From contig JAJZRX010000025.1 of assembly GCA_021850095.1 (NCBI GenBank), positions 1 to 38,343 on the forward strand: a stretch of 38,343 bases of DNA. The letters run 5' to 3'. The notes below the pieces were generated by a model that was given only the letters and a program-made list of their open reading frames with translations, had not been told where the DNA came from and did no database searches. The DNA is from Deltaproteobacteria bacterium. GTDB lineage: Bacteria > Desulfobacterota > Desulfuromonadia > Geobacterales > Pseudopelobacteraceae. Shown here in pieces: positions 1-9,233 of this stretch. The stretch's first letter is position 1. Every line of letters starts with the position of its first letter. The position numbers and the translations under genes were made by a program.

Positions 1-74
1 TGTTGCGGCAACAACTCGTTGAAAGGATAGCAGTGAGCGGCTTTATCAGCCAGACCCATACGGGACCGGCATAG
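1..74 (+). CDS. 3' end of an unidentified gene (partial)
   Basis: One + strand frame is open from the window edge to a TAG at 72-74 and ends ...SGFISQTHTGPA. It stops 13 nt before a strong intrinsic terminator on the same strand, which is what the tail of a real gene would look like. Only about 23 codons are visible, so no family can be named. Another frame also ends nearby (TAG at 28-30), so the choice of frame is uncertain. Confidence 0.3.
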   Translation, partial: LRQQLVERIAVSGFISQTHTGPA

Positions 75-87
75 CCAGTCCACATGA

Positions 88-112
88 CCACACCCGCAGG
101 GTGTGGTTTTCT
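88..112 (+). terminator. Rho-independent terminator of the gene left of the window
   Basis: A perfect 8-bp GC-rich stem (88-95 pairs with 99-106) has a 3-nt loop and is followed by TTTTCT. The U-tract lies on the + strand side, so it ends transcription entering from the left. On the minus strand no T-run follows, so it is not an obvious terminator for the converging aspA gene. Confidence 0.75.
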
Positions 113-134
113 ACGTTATGAATAAAATCCGGGG

Positions 135-1532
135 CTACTGTTTCGGCAGCCCGGGTTCGGTCAGGTGCTGCGGCTGCATGATGCTGTCCAGCTCGGCCTC
201 CGGCATCAGCCCCTGCTCCAGCACGATCTGGCGGATGCTTTTGCCGCTGGCGACCGACTGCTTGGCGATGGCGGCCGAAGCGTTGTAGCCGATGTAGGGC
301 GCCAGCACCGTCACCAGACCGAGCGATTCTTCCAGGTAGCGGCGGCAGCGCTCTTCGTTGGCAGTGATGCCGTTTATACAGGATTCGGTCAATTTCTGCA
401 CGCAATTGTTGAGCAGTTCCATGGAAAAGGTCAGGTTCCAGGCGATCAACGGCATCATCACGTTCAGCTCCAGCTGGCCGGCCTGGGTCGCCAGCATAAC
501 GGCCTGATCGCAGCCCTGCACCTGGAAGCAGACCATGTTGGTCATCTCGGCCATGGAGGGGTTGATCTTGCCCGGCATGATCGAGGAGCCGGGCTGGATG
601 GCCGGCAGCCGGATCTCGTCCAGGCCGGTGCGGGGGCCGGAGGCCAGCAGGCGCAGGTCGTTGGAAATGCGCCCGATGGTGACCGCCGTACGCCGCAGGG
701 CCGAAGAGAGCGCCAGGAAGGGATCCATGTTCTGCATGGCCTCGAACAGATCAGGGCTGGCGACCAGCGGGAAACCGGTCGCCAGGGCCAGCTGCTCGAC
801 GATGCTGGTGATGTAGTCCGGCTCGGCGTTCAGGCCGGTCCCGACGGCGGTGCCGCCGATGCCCAGCTCCAGCAGGGCCGGGATGCAGGCTTCCAGCCCC
901 TCGCGGTTTTTGCGGATTGCCGTCGCATAGGCGCCGAACTCCTGCCCCATGCGGATCGGCACCGCATCCTGCAGATGGGTGCGGCCGGATTTGAGGATGT
1001 GATCGAACTCTCTGGCCTTGGCCGCCAGGGCCAGCTCAAGACTTTCCAGGGTTTCCAGCAGCGGATCCAGCATTTCCAGCGAAGCCAGCCGGATGGCGGT
1101 CGGGATAACATCGTTGGTGGACTGGGCCATGTTGACATGGTCGTTGGGGTGCAGAGTGCTGAAGTCGCCTCTTTCCCTACCCAGCAGCTCCAGGGCCCGG
1201 TTGGCCAGTACCTCGTTGGCATTCATGTTGTGGGATGTGCCGGCCCCGGCCTGGAAGGGGTCCACCACAAACTGATCGGCCAGTCCGCCGGCCAACACCT
1301 CTTCGGCGGCGGCCACAATGGCGTTGCCGATCTCCGCCGGCAAACGTCCGGTGCTCATGTTGGCCAGCGCGGCGCAGCGCTTGATGACCACCGTGCCCCA
1401 GACAAAGGCCGGATGCGGTTTCAGGCCTGAAATGGGAAAGTTCTGCAGCGCCCGGGCGGTCTGGGCGCCGTAGTACGCCTCGGCCGGAACCGTCATTTCG
1501 CCCATGGAATCTTTTTCGATGCGTGTGGTCAT
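135..1532 (-). CDS. aspA: Aspartate ammonia-lyase (aspartase/fumarase superfamily)
   Basis: A 465-residue enzyme of the aspartase/class II fumarase superfamily. The signature loop GSSIMPGKINPS is present, with the THLQDAVP and TSHNMNANEVL substrate-site segments. Family choice: AYYGAQTARALQNFPIS near the N-terminus, TGLNAEPDY in the middle and the ...APYIGYNASAAIAKQ C-terminal region resemble aspartases more than FumC, so the predicted reaction is L-aspartate to fumarate plus ammonia in the cytosol. Class II fumarase is the alternative. The ATG at 1532 is preceded by GAGGTG at good spacing and by a sigma-70-type promoter. It is transcribed alone, convergent with the gene at the left edge. Confidence 0.85.
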   Translation of the reverse strand: MTTRIEKDSMGEMTVPAEAYYGAQTARALQNFPISGLKPHPAFVWGTVVIKRCAALANMSTGRLPAEIGNAIVAAAEEVLAGGLADQFVVDPFQAGAGTSHNMNANEVLANRALELLGRERGDFSTLHPNDHVNMAQSTNDVIPTAIRLASLEMLDPLLETLESLELALAAKAREFDHILKSGRTHLQDAVPIRMGQEFGAYATAIRKNREGLEACIPALLELGIGGTAVGTGLNAEPDYITSIVEQLALATGFPLVASPDLFEAMQNMDPFLALSSALRRTAVTIGRISNDLRLLASGPRTGLDEIRLPAIQPGSSIMPGKINPSMAEMTNMVCFQVQGCDQAVMLATQAGQLELNVMMPLIAWNLTFSMELLNNCVQKLTESCINGITANEERCRRYLEESLGLVTVLAPYIGYNASAAIAKQSVASGKSIRQIVLEQGLMPEAELDSIMQPQHLTEPGLPKQ

Positions 1533-1568
1533 GCTTCACCTCGTTAAAATCAATCTGCATTCGGTGAT

Positions 1569-1597
1569 ACTATAGGAGAGTCATATCGGGTTTTCAA
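1569..1597 (-). promoter_or_regulatory. Sigma-70-type promoter for aspA
   Basis: On the minus strand TTGAAA (1592-1597) and TATAGT (1569-1574) are separated by 17 bp, about 35 bp upstream of the aspA start codon. Both boxes are close to consensus. The assignment is by sequence match only. Confidence 0.6.
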
Positions 1598-1627
1598 CAG
1601 GTTATATACATGGAATCAATCGTAGTT

Positions 1628-1754
1628 ATACCGGTTCCAAATCAAAGATGATATCAAGGCGGCAAGGATTGAGGTGCCGAGGCGTACTATCAGTACGTTG
1701 AGGCACCGAAGACAAGCCAACGAAGATAGCGCTTTGATGTGGAATCGGAATTAC
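1628..1754 (+). repeat. Left copy of 127-bp palindromic inverted repeat flanking the restriction cassette
   Basis: This segment is the reverse complement of 9101-9227 over 127 ungapped positions with 9 differences by my count (about 93% identity). Each copy is itself an imperfect palindrome: outer arms near 1634-1647 and 1732-1745, and an inner hairpin 1673-1687/1693-1707 around the loop TATCA. It lies between aspA and hsdM. It encodes no recognisable protein and resembles a dispersed non-coding or MITE-like element. Confidence 0.9.
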
Positions 1755-1878
1755 TTCACAACATTTGCATTAAGCCGTTCTTGCTTACCTGCAATGGAAA
1801 AACATATGAATCAAGTGGCGTTTTCAGCTAAAAATGCTATTGTGCGCTACTGCCCACCCAATAAAGGAGTCTGGAAAG

Positions 1879-3672
1879 ATGGTTGATTTCAAAGGCATGG
1901 CCAACAAAATCTGGAGTGTCGCCGACTTATTGCGCGGTGATTACAAACAGTCCGATTACGGCAAGATCATTTTGCCGATGACCGTGCTCAGGCGTCTGGA
2001 TTGTATTCTTGCCCCTACCAAACAGGCCGTGCTGGATTACCTGCCAAAGGTTGAATCTCTCTCCGATAGCGCCAAAGACCTGACCTTGAACAAGGTTGCC
2101 AAGCTCAATTTTCACAACAGAAGCAAATTCGATTTTGAAAAGATCAAAGCCGACCCTACCCATGTGGCCGCCAACCTGCGCAACTATATCAACGGCTTTT
2201 CTTATGGTGCCCGTGAAATTATCGAGTATTTCAGTTTTGACGATCATATCTCCCGCATGGATGATCCGCAGACTGATCTGCTCTTTCAGGTGGTAAAAGA
2301 GTTCGCCGAGATCGACCTTACCGGCATAACCACAATGGAAATGGGGTATGTGTTCGAGGAGTTGATCAGGAAGTTTGCCGAGATTTCCAACGAAACGGCT
2401 GGGGAGCATTTTACCCCCCGCGAAGTAATCAAGCTTATGGTGAATCTGCTGTTCAAAAGCGACAACGATATCCTCACCAAAGAGGGGATAGTCAAAACAC
2501 TGTACGATCCGGCTTGCGGCACTGGCGGCATGCTTTCGGTTGCTGAAGATTATCTGAAGACCCTGAACCCTAAAGCCAAGCTGGAGGTGTTCGGTCAGGA
2601 AATCAATCCCGAATCATACGCCATCTGCAAGTCGGATATGCTGATCAAGGGGCAGAATCCGGCCAATGTGAAGATGGGCAATACATTTACTGTTGACGGA
2701 CTTGAGGGAGAGTATTTCGATTACATGCTCTCCAATCCGCCGTTTGGTGTGGACTGGAAGAAAGCGGAAAAGATCATCAAGGCCGAGGCGGAGAAAAAGG
2801 GCTATGCCGGACGCTTTGGCGCCGGTCTTCCCCGTATCAATGACGGTTCGCTGCTGTTCCTGCAACATATGATTTCCAAAATGAAGCCGGACGGCAGCCG
2901 TATCGGGATTGTCTTCAATGGCTCTCCGCTCTTTACCGGTCAGGCAGGCGGCGGTGAAAGTGAAATCCGCAAATGGATTATTGAGAATGATTGGCTGGAA
3001 GCTGTTATCGCCCTGCCGGATCAGCTTTTTTACAACACCGGCATTTCCACCTATATCTGGATTTTGACCAACCATAAGGAAAAAGAGCGCAAAGGGAAGA
3101 TTCAGCTCATCAATGCCACTGGCGGCAAGGATGATGAAAACCCGGCAATCACTGAAAACCGTTTCTGGCAAAAGATGTCTCGCAGTTTGGGGAACAAGCG
3201 GAAAGAGATACCGGAAAACGGCAATGGCCGGGGGATCGGCTTCATCACCAATATCTACGGCGACTTTTTAGAAAACGAGTTCTGCAAGATTTATCCGAAT
3301 GATTTCTTCGGTTACTGGCGGGTGACGGTGGAGCGTCCGGAGAGAGACGCTGCCGGGAAGATTGTCAAAGGGAAAAATGGTGAGCCGAAGTCCGATTCCG
3401 GCCTGCGGGATTTTGAAAACATCCCTTTCCTGCGGAAAGATGACAACGGCAAGCTGGTAAAGCAGACCATAGCCGAATACTTTGAGCGGGAAGTAAAGCC
3501 CCATGTGCCGGATGCCTGGATTGATGAGAGTAAGACCAAAGTAGGGTATGAGATCAACTTCACCAAGTACTTTTACGAGTTCAAGCCGCTGCGTTCGCTT
3601 GATGCCATCAAGGCCGACATCCTGAAGCTGGAGGAAGAAACCCTGGAGCTTGAGAAGCAGGTGCTGCTGTGA
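1879..3672 (+). CDS. hsdM: Type I restriction-modification system DNA methyltransferase subunit
   Basis: Modification subunit of a type I R-M complex that methylates adenine in the site chosen by HsdS. It has 597 residues, with an N-terminal HsdM helical domain (about 8-140) and an N6-adenine methyltransferase domain. Visible motifs are the SAM site DPACGTGG (210-217) and the catalytic NPPF (286-289). The start at 1879 is chosen because AAGGAG (1864-1869) lies 9 nt upstream; the frame is open further upstream to 1834 but without a better ribosome site. A weak promoter candidate (TTGCTT, 18 bp, TATGAA) lies between the flanking repeat and the gene. The 3' end overlaps hsdS. Confidence 0.95.
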   Translation: MVDFKGMANKIWSVADLLRGDYKQSDYGKIILPMTVLRRLDCILAPTKQAVLDYLPKVESLSDSAKDLTLNKVAKLNFHNRSKFDFEKIKADPTHVAANLRNYINGFSYGAREIIEYFSFDDHISRMDDPQTDLLFQVVKEFAEIDLTGITTMEMGYVFEELIRKFAEISNETAGEHFTPREVIKLMVNLLFKSDNDILTKEGIVKTLYDPACGTGGMLSVAEDYLKTLNPKAKLEVFGQEINPESYAICKSDMLIKGQNPANVKMGNTFTVDGLEGEYFDYMLSNPPFGVDWKKAEKIIKAEAEKKGYAGRFGAGLPRINDGSLLFLQHMISKMKPDGSRIGIVFNGSPLFTGQAGGGESEIRKWIIENDWLEAVIALPDQLFYNTGISTYIWILTNHKEKERKGKIQLINATGGKDDENPAITENRFWQKMSRSLGNKRKEIPENGNGRGIGFITNIYGDFLENEFCKIYPNDFFGYWRVTVERPERDAAGKIVKGKNGEPKSDSGLRDFENIPFLRKDDNGKLVKQTIAEYFEREVKPHVPDAWIDESKTKVGYEINFTKYFYEFKPLRSLDAIKADILKLEEETLELEKQVLL

Positions 3673-4961
3673 TGAAGCGCTATGACAGCTACAAGGATTC
3701 CGGGGTGGAGTGGATTGGGGAGATTCCGGAGGGGTGGGAAGTAAAGCGGCTGAAGTATGTTGCGAAGATATGCACAGAAAAGGCAGAAGAGGGCGCTGAA
3801 AAAGTTGCGCTGGAAAATATTGAGAGTAAGACGGGGCGTTACATTACAACTGATACGGCTTTTGAAGGTGAAGGTATCCGTTTTAATCAGGGAAACATCT
3901 TATACGGAAAACTACGACCATATTTGGCAAAAGTATGGGTAGCAGATTTTGATGGTGCGGCAGTTGGAGATTTTTTTGTAATAACAACAGAGCACCATTT
4001 TTCTTCAACCTATCTAAAATACAGGTTGTTATCAGAAGAGTTTACCGATTTGGCTAATGGCTCAACATTTGGTAGCAAAATGCCACGAGTAGACAAAGAA
4101 TTTTTGACTGATTTACCTTTTGCCGTCCCTTCCCTCCCCGAACAAACCGCCATCGCCTCATTTCTTGACCGCAAGACCGCCGAGATCGACCAGCTTATCG
4201 CCAACAAGGAAAAGCTAATTGCCCTGTATGAAGAAGAGAAAACCGCCATCATCAATCGTGCGGTGACCAGGGGGCTTGATCCGCAGGTAACGCTCAAACC
4301 TTCCGGCGTTGACTGGCTTGGGGATATTCCAGAATATTGGGAGGTGAAGCGGCTGAAGTATTTCGTGTCAAAGGTCGGTAGCGGTGTGACACCAAAAGGC
4401 GGAGCAAGCGTTTACCAGCTTGACGGCATCCCGCTGTTGAGGAGCCAGAATGTTCACTTCAGCGGGCTCAAAATGGATGATGTTGCGTACATCACCCAAG
4501 AAACTCATGATGATATGGGGAATAGCAAGGTTATGTCTGGTGATGTTCTCTTGAATATTACTGGGGCTTCAATCGGACGCTGCTACTTTACGGATGATGC
4601 TCTGGGCGAAGCGAATGTGAATCAGCATGTTTGCATCATACGCCCCACGAGTTCGATAACAACAATGTTCTTGTATTATCTACTTCGATCAGATGTAGGC
4701 CAGAAACAAATCGATATCGAGCAAACTGGAAGTGGTAGAGAGGGACTCAATTTTGAGTCACTGAAAAATTTTGTATTAATTGTACCTGAATACACTGAGC
4801 AAGCTTCCATAGTCACTCACATCGAAACCGAATGTTCTCGGCTGGATACCATCATAGATAAATTCAAACTACAGATTGAACTGTTCAAGGAGTACCGCAC
4901 CACCCTGATTTCTGAGGTGGTGACGGGTAAAATCGACGTTCGCGACGAGGTGGCGGCATGA
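3672..4961 (+). CDS. hsdS: Type I restriction-modification system specificity subunit
   Basis: The DNA-recognition subunit, about 429 residues, has the expected two-half layout. Target-recognition domain 1 (about 30-155) is followed by a conserved helical spacer beginning at PEQTAIASFLDRK. Target-recognition domain 2 (about 230-375) is followed by a second helical region ending ...VVTGKIDVRDEV. Each half opens with nearly the same peptide (GVEWIGEIPEGWEVKRLKY and GVDWLGDIPEYWEVKRLKY), the known internal symmetry of HsdS. The recognition domains are visibly richer in A+T than hsdM. An adjacent GTG (3669) is an alternative start. The gene overlaps both hsdM and the next gene by a few bases, indicating translational coupling. 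Confidence 0.95.
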   Translation: MKRYDSYKDSGVEWIGEIPEGWEVKRLKYVAKICTEKAEEGAEKVALENIESKTGRYITTDTAFEGEGIRFNQGNILYGKLRPYLAKVWVADFDGAAVGDFFVITTEHHFSSTYLKYRLLSEEFTDLANGSTFGSKMPRVDKEFLTDLPFAVPSLPEQTAIASFLDRKTAEIDQLIANKEKLIALYEEEKTAIINRAVTRGLDPQVTLKPSGVDWLGDIPEYWEVKRLKYFVSKVGSGVTPKGGASVYQLDGIPLLRSQNVHFSGLKMDDVAYITQETHDDMGNSKVMSGDVLLNITGASIGRCYFTDDALGEANVNQHVCIIRPTSSITTMFLYYLLRSDVGQKQIDIEQTGSGREGLNFESLKNFVLIVPEYTEQASIVTHIETECSRLDTIIDKFKLQIELFKEYRTTLISEVVTGKIDVRDEVAA

Positions 4962-6013
4962 GCACGCTTGAACCGCAAGGATATGGCAACCTTCTTTCAG
5001 ATCTGAAGCAACGTATCTACGCCGCTCAATATGCCGCACTTAAAGTTGTCAATCGTGAGCTGATTCAACTTTACTGGGAAATCGGCCACCGTATTGATGA
5101 ACGCCAGCAGCACGATGGATGGGGGAAATCCGTTGTCGAGCGACTCTCTCAGGATCTTAAGCTGGAGTTTGGCGAGAAGAGCGGTTTTTCGTCTCGTAAC
5201 CTTTGGAATATGCTTGATTTTTATCGCACTTATGTCAGCAGTGAAAAACTGCAACCACTGGTTGCAGAAATAAGCTGGACTAAACACATCATCATTCTAG
5301 CAAGGTGCAAAGAACCACTCCAACGCGAATTCTACCTGCGCGCCACAGCTCGCTATGGCTGGACCAAGCGGGTGTTGGAACACCAGATAGAAAATGCAAC
5401 CTACGAAAAATACCTTCTCAACCAGACCAATTTTGACGAAGTCCTGCCCAATTCAATTGCCGGCCATGCAAAACTGGCCGTAAAGGATCACTACCTTTTT
5501 GATTTCCTTGATCTGAGTGATGAACATGAAGAACGGGAGCTGGAACGGGCAATCATTGGCAATCTTCGTCAATTTCTTGCTGAAATGGGCGCAAACTTTG
5601 CCTTTCTTGGCAGCCAATACAAGCTGAAGGTCGGCCAGAATGATTATTTTATTGATCTGCTCCTGTATCATCGAGAGCTTCGCAGTCTGATTGCTATCGA
5701 ACTTAAAATCGGCGAGTTTCAGCCCGAACACAAAGGGAAAATGGAGTTTTATCTGACCGCCTTGAATGAACAGGTAAAACTGCCGGAAGAAAACGATGCC
5801 ATCGGAATAATTATCTGCAAGAGCAAGGATAAGACTGTTGTGGAATATGCCTTGAAAACAGCAACTTTACCAATTGGTATTGCCACATATAGCCTGACAC
5901 CGCATCTGCCGGATAATTACCGCAACCTTCTGCCGAGCGAAACAGAAATAGTCGAACGATTGCAGGCATGGGGACGTGATGCTCTATCTGAAATGAATCC
6001 CAATAAGGATTGA
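4958..6013 (+). CDS. PD-(D/E)XK nuclease family protein, DUF1016 (YhcG-like)
   Basis: This 351-residue protein has an N-terminal DUF1016 helical domain (about 10-165, including LYWEIGHRI and SWTKHIIIL) and a C-terminal PD-(D/E)XK nuclease fold (about 190-340). The likely catalytic segment is DYFIDLLLYH followed by AIELKIGEF, i.e. D...ExK. The start ATG overlaps the hsdS stop as ATGA, so it is co-translated with the R-M genes. DUF1016 proteins are often found inside type I R-M loci. A role as accessory nuclease or in DNA recombination or defence is inferred; it is not a standard Hsd subunit. Confidence 0.9.
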   Translation: MSTLEPQGYGNLLSDLKQRIYAAQYAALKVVNRELIQLYWEIGHRIDERQQHDGWGKSVVERLSQDLKLEFGEKSGFSSRNLWNMLDFYRTYVSSEKLQPLVAEISWTKHIIILARCKEPLQREFYLRATARYGWTKRVLEHQIENATYEKYLLNQTNFDEVLPNSIAGHAKLAVKDHYLFDFLDLSDEHEERELERAIIGNLRQFLAEMGANFAFLGSQYKLKVGQNDYFIDLLLYHRELRSLIAIELKIGEFQPEHKGKMEFYLTALNEQVKLPEENDAIGIIICKSKDKTVVEYALKTATLPIGIATYSLTPHLPDNYRNLLPSETEIVERLQAWGRDALSEMNPNKD

Positions 6014-6075
6014 TTACCTGCACGAGTTTGGTAATGACATGAATGTCCCGACCAAACTAAGAGGGAAGCCAGCGA

Positions 6076-9060
6076 ATGTCAAACATTCATACAGAAAAAA
6101 CCTTTGAAACCGCCATTATCGAATGCCTGGTTGATCAGGGTGGCTATATCCAGGGTAATGCCGATGATTACAGCGTTGAACTGGGGATGTTCAAGACCGA
6201 GGTAATCAGTTTCATCCAGGAAACCCAGCCCGAAAAATGGAGCAAACTTGAAACCATACATGGCGCCGACTGCCCCAACCGGATAATTCAGAGGCTGTAT
6301 AAGGAATTGGATCTGCGCGGTTCGCTGGACGTGCTGCGCAATGGTTTTGTTGATTATGGTATCCGGTTTCAAATGGCCTTTTTCAAGCCGGAATCCGGCT
6401 TAAACCCCGATACGCTGGCGCTGTATGAAAAGAACCGGCTGAAAGTTGTGCGTCAACTCTACTACAGCGCCAAAAACAAGAACTCGGTTGATCTGGTGCT
6501 TTCTCTTAATGGCCTGCCCGTTGCCACGCTGGAGCTGAAGAACCATTTTACCGGCCAGACGGCATCCAATGCCAGACGCCAGTACGCCCAGGATCGGGAC
6601 AACCGGGAGCTTTTGTTTGCCTTTAAGAAACGCGCCCTCGTCCATTTTGCCGTTGATCCCGACGAAGTGTATATGACAACCAGAGTGAACGGCAACAGGA
6701 CGTACTGGCTTCCGTTCAACAAGGGTTGCGACAACGGGAAGGGAAACCCGTCCAACCCTGCCGGTTACAAGACATCCTACCTGTGGGAAAGCGTGCTGAC
6801 CAAGGATAGCTGGCTAGATATCATCCACCGCTTTATTCACCTGCAAACCGAGGAATACGAGTTTGACGGCGTTATGAAGAAGAGCGAAAAACTAATCTTC
6901 CCCCGCTATCATCAGTTGGATTCTGTTCGCAAACTGACTACTGATGCGAAAGCAAGTGGTGCGGGCAAAAACTACCTGATTCAGCACTCCGCCGGTTCGG
7001 GCAAGAGCAATTCCATCGCCTGGCTGGCCTACCGGCTTTCCAGTCTGCATAATGAGCGGGATGAACGTATATTTGATAGTGTTATTGTTGTGACCGACAG
7101 AAAAGTGCTTGATAACCAGCTCCAGAACACCATCTATCAATTTGAGCATAAAACCGGTGTGGTTCAGAAGGTGGACAAAGACAGTTCCCAACTGGCCAGC
7201 GCCATCAGCTACGGCACGCATATTATCATCACCACTTTGCAGAAGTTCCCGTTTGTGATCGATAAGATTGGCGATCTGCCAGACCGCAGATATGCCGTTA
7301 TCATTGACGAAGCCCACAGTTCACAGGGGGGTGAGGCAAGCAAGAAGCTGAAAGAGGTGCTCTCTGCCAAGTCTCTTGAAACAGCTGTTGAGGACGACTT
7401 CACTGATTTTGATGATGAGGATGAAATCAACGCCGAGGTTGAAAAGTCGTGCGCGGCCAGAGGGAGGCAGCAGAACATCTCGTTCTTTGCTTTTACCGCC
7501 ACTCCCAAGTACAAGACCCTTGCCGTGTTTGGCTCCTTGAACGATGAAGGCAAGCCGCAACCGTTCCATCTGTATTCCATGCGTCAGGCCATTGAAGAAG
7601 GATTCATACTTGATGTGCTGGAAAACTACACAACCTATGAACTGTACTTCAAGTTGACCAAGGCTATCGAGGAAGACCCGCTGCTCAACAAAAAGAAGGC
7701 AGCACAGGCGATAGGCAAATATGTGTCACTGCATCCGCATAACCTTGCGCAAAAGACCGAAATCATCATTGAACATTTCCGGCAGATTGTTGCCAAAAAG
7801 ATCGGCGGCAGGGCCAAAGCTATGTTGGTGACCGGTTCGAGACTACATGCTAAGAGGTATTTTGACGAGTTCAAGCGATACATCAAGGCCAAGGAATATA
7901 CCGACATCAAGGTGTTGGTGGCTTTTTCAGGTAAAGTTATTGATGATGATTTTCCGGATGGCGTTTCCGAACCATCGTTGACGGGATATGGTGAAAGGGA
8001 ACTGCCGGAGGTATTCGATACGGAAGAGTACAAGATTCTGATAGTTGCGGATAAGTACCAGACCGGTTTTGATCAGCCCTTGCTGCATACGATGTATGTG
8101 GATAAAAAACTTTCCGGAGTTAAGGCCGTACAGACACTGTCCCGCCTGAATCGCACCTGTCCGGGCAAGGATGATACGTTTGTTTTGGATTTTGTGAATG
8201 ACCGGGAGACGATCCTTTCATCGTTCCAGCCCTATTACGAAATCACAACCGTGGTATCCGAGCCGGACCCGAACCACCTGTATGATCTGAAAGCGAAGCT
8301 GGACGAAAAGCAGATTTACTGGCAGTCGGAAATCGAGGCATTCTCCAGGGTCTATTTCAAGGACAGCCGGAGATTGACGGTTAAAGACCAGGCAGCGTTA
8401 TACGCCTGGATTGACCCAGCTGTTGACCGGTTCAAGGATATTGAGAAAAAGGAGGAAAAAGACGAGTTCAAAAAAAGTCTGCGTACCTGGACGAATCTTT
8501 ATTCTTTCCTGGCCCAGATCATGCCGTTTACCGAGCCTGACTTTGAAAAGTTTTATGCGTTTGCAAAATTACTGCAAACCAAGCTTCCGAAAATGGATTT
8601 ATCGGAGGCGCTGCAGCTTGATGACGAAGTCGCTTTGGAGTATTACCGTCTTCAGAAAATTGCTGACGGCAGCATTGAACTACAGAAAAATGAAATCGGC
8701 GAGCTTGACGGTCTGACGGAAGCAGGCATTAAACGGGCAAATGAAGAAAATGCCGTCTTGTCTGAAATCATCGAGTTATTGAATGAGCGGTTCGGCACCA
8801 GTTTTGAGCAGGCCGACAAACTTTTCTTTGACCAGATTGAGGCTGAGCTTGTCCAGGATGAAACGTTGAGAACACAGGCACAGGCCAATAAGATTGACAC
8901 CTTCAAGTATGCATTTGAAGACCAGTTTTTAAGCAAACTGATCGAACGAATGGATCAGAATCAGGAGATTTTTGAAAAGATCGTGGAGGACAAAACCTTT
9001 GGCGGTCTGGTCAGGGAATGGATGATGAAGAAGGTGTATGCGAGATTGCAGGAGAAATAA
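6076..9060 (+). CDS. hsdR: Type I restriction-modification system endonuclease/translocase subunit
   Basis: The motor and cleavage subunit, 994 residues. The N-terminal nuclease domain shows the PD-(D/E)XK pattern with D139 and E153-L-K155. The superfamily 2 helicase core follows: Walker A SAGSGKS (305-311), DEAH (411-414), TAT (474-476) and a RecA-like second half with QTGFDQP and QTLSRLNRT. The C-terminal helical region binds the methyltransferase complex in known homologues. The length is usual for the family and no frame break is seen, so the system looks intact. The start has a GAGGGA ribosome site. It begins 62 bp after the DUF1016 gene and ends 40 bp before the right flanking repeat. 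Confidence 0.95.
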   Translation: MSNIHTEKTFETAIIECLVDQGGYIQGNADDYSVELGMFKTEVISFIQETQPEKWSKLETIHGADCPNRIIQRLYKELDLRGSLDVLRNGFVDYGIRFQMAFFKPESGLNPDTLALYEKNRLKVVRQLYYSAKNKNSVDLVLSLNGLPVATLELKNHFTGQTASNARRQYAQDRDNRELLFAFKKRALVHFAVDPDEVYMTTRVNGNRTYWLPFNKGCDNGKGNPSNPAGYKTSYLWESVLTKDSWLDIIHRFIHLQTEEYEFDGVMKKSEKLIFPRYHQLDSVRKLTTDAKASGAGKNYLIQHSAGSGKSNSIAWLAYRLSSLHNERDERIFDSVIVVTDRKVLDNQLQNTIYQFEHKTGVVQKVDKDSSQLASAISYGTHIIITTLQKFPFVIDKIGDLPDRRYAVIIDEAHSSQGGEASKKLKEVLSAKSLETAVEDDFTDFDDEDEINAEVEKSCAARGRQQNISFFAFTATPKYKTLAVFGSLNDEGKPQPFHLYSMRQAIEEGFILDVLENYTTYELYFKLTKAIEEDPLLNKKKAAQAIGKYVSLHPHNLAQKTEIIIEHFRQIVAKKIGGRAKAMLVTGSRLHAKRYFDEFKRYIKAKEYTDIKVLVAFSGKVIDDDFPDGVSEPSLTGYGERELPEVFDTEEYKILIVADKYQTGFDQPLLHTMYVDKKLSGVKAVQTLSRLNRTCPGKDDTFVLDFVNDRETILSSFQPYYEITTVVSEPDPNHLYDLKAKLDEKQIYWQSEIEAFSRVYFKDSRRLTVKDQAALYAWIDPAVDRFKDIEKKEEKDEFKKSLRTWTNLYSFLAQIMPFTEPDFEKFYAFAKLLQTKLPKMDLSEALQLDDEVALEYYRLQKIADGSIELQKNEIGELDGLTEAGIKRANEENAVLSEIIELLNERFGTSFEQADKLFFDQIEAELVQDETLRTQAQANKIDTFKYAFEDQFLSKLIERMDQNQEIFEKIVEDKTFGGLVREWMMKKVYARLQEK

Positions 9061-9100
9061 CAAATACCCGTAGTTATCTACGATTGGAGCCTTCATCTGC

Positions 9101-9227
9101 GTTATTCCAATTCCAGATCAAAGCGCTATCTGCGTTGGCTCGTCTTCGGTACCTCAACGTACTGAAAGTACGCCTTGGCACCTCAATCCTTGCCGCCTTG
9201 ATATCATCTTTGATTTGGAATCGGTAT
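9101..9227 (-). repeat. Right copy of 127-bp palindromic inverted repeat flanking the restriction cassette
   Basis: The reverse complement matches 1628-1754 without gaps over 127 positions with 9 differences by my count. It sits between the hsdR stop (9060) and the draG stop (9234), leaving only 6 bp to the latter. Its fold-back structure could also act as a transcription barrier between the converging hsdR and draG, but no classic U-tract is seen. Confidence 0.9.
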
Positions 9228-9233
9228 TAGTTA

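Noticed and set aside
165-1430. Long + strand open frame (421 codons) opposite aspA
   Set aside because: The minus-strand frame has clear aspartase motifs; the opposite frame is an antisense shadow common in high-GC DNA, with no recognisable domain and no ribosome site.
1628-1754. CRISPR array or tRNA in the repeated flanks of the restriction cassette
   Set aside because: There are only two copies, in inverted orientation 7.3 kb apart with no spacers, and no cloverleaf or anticodon arm.
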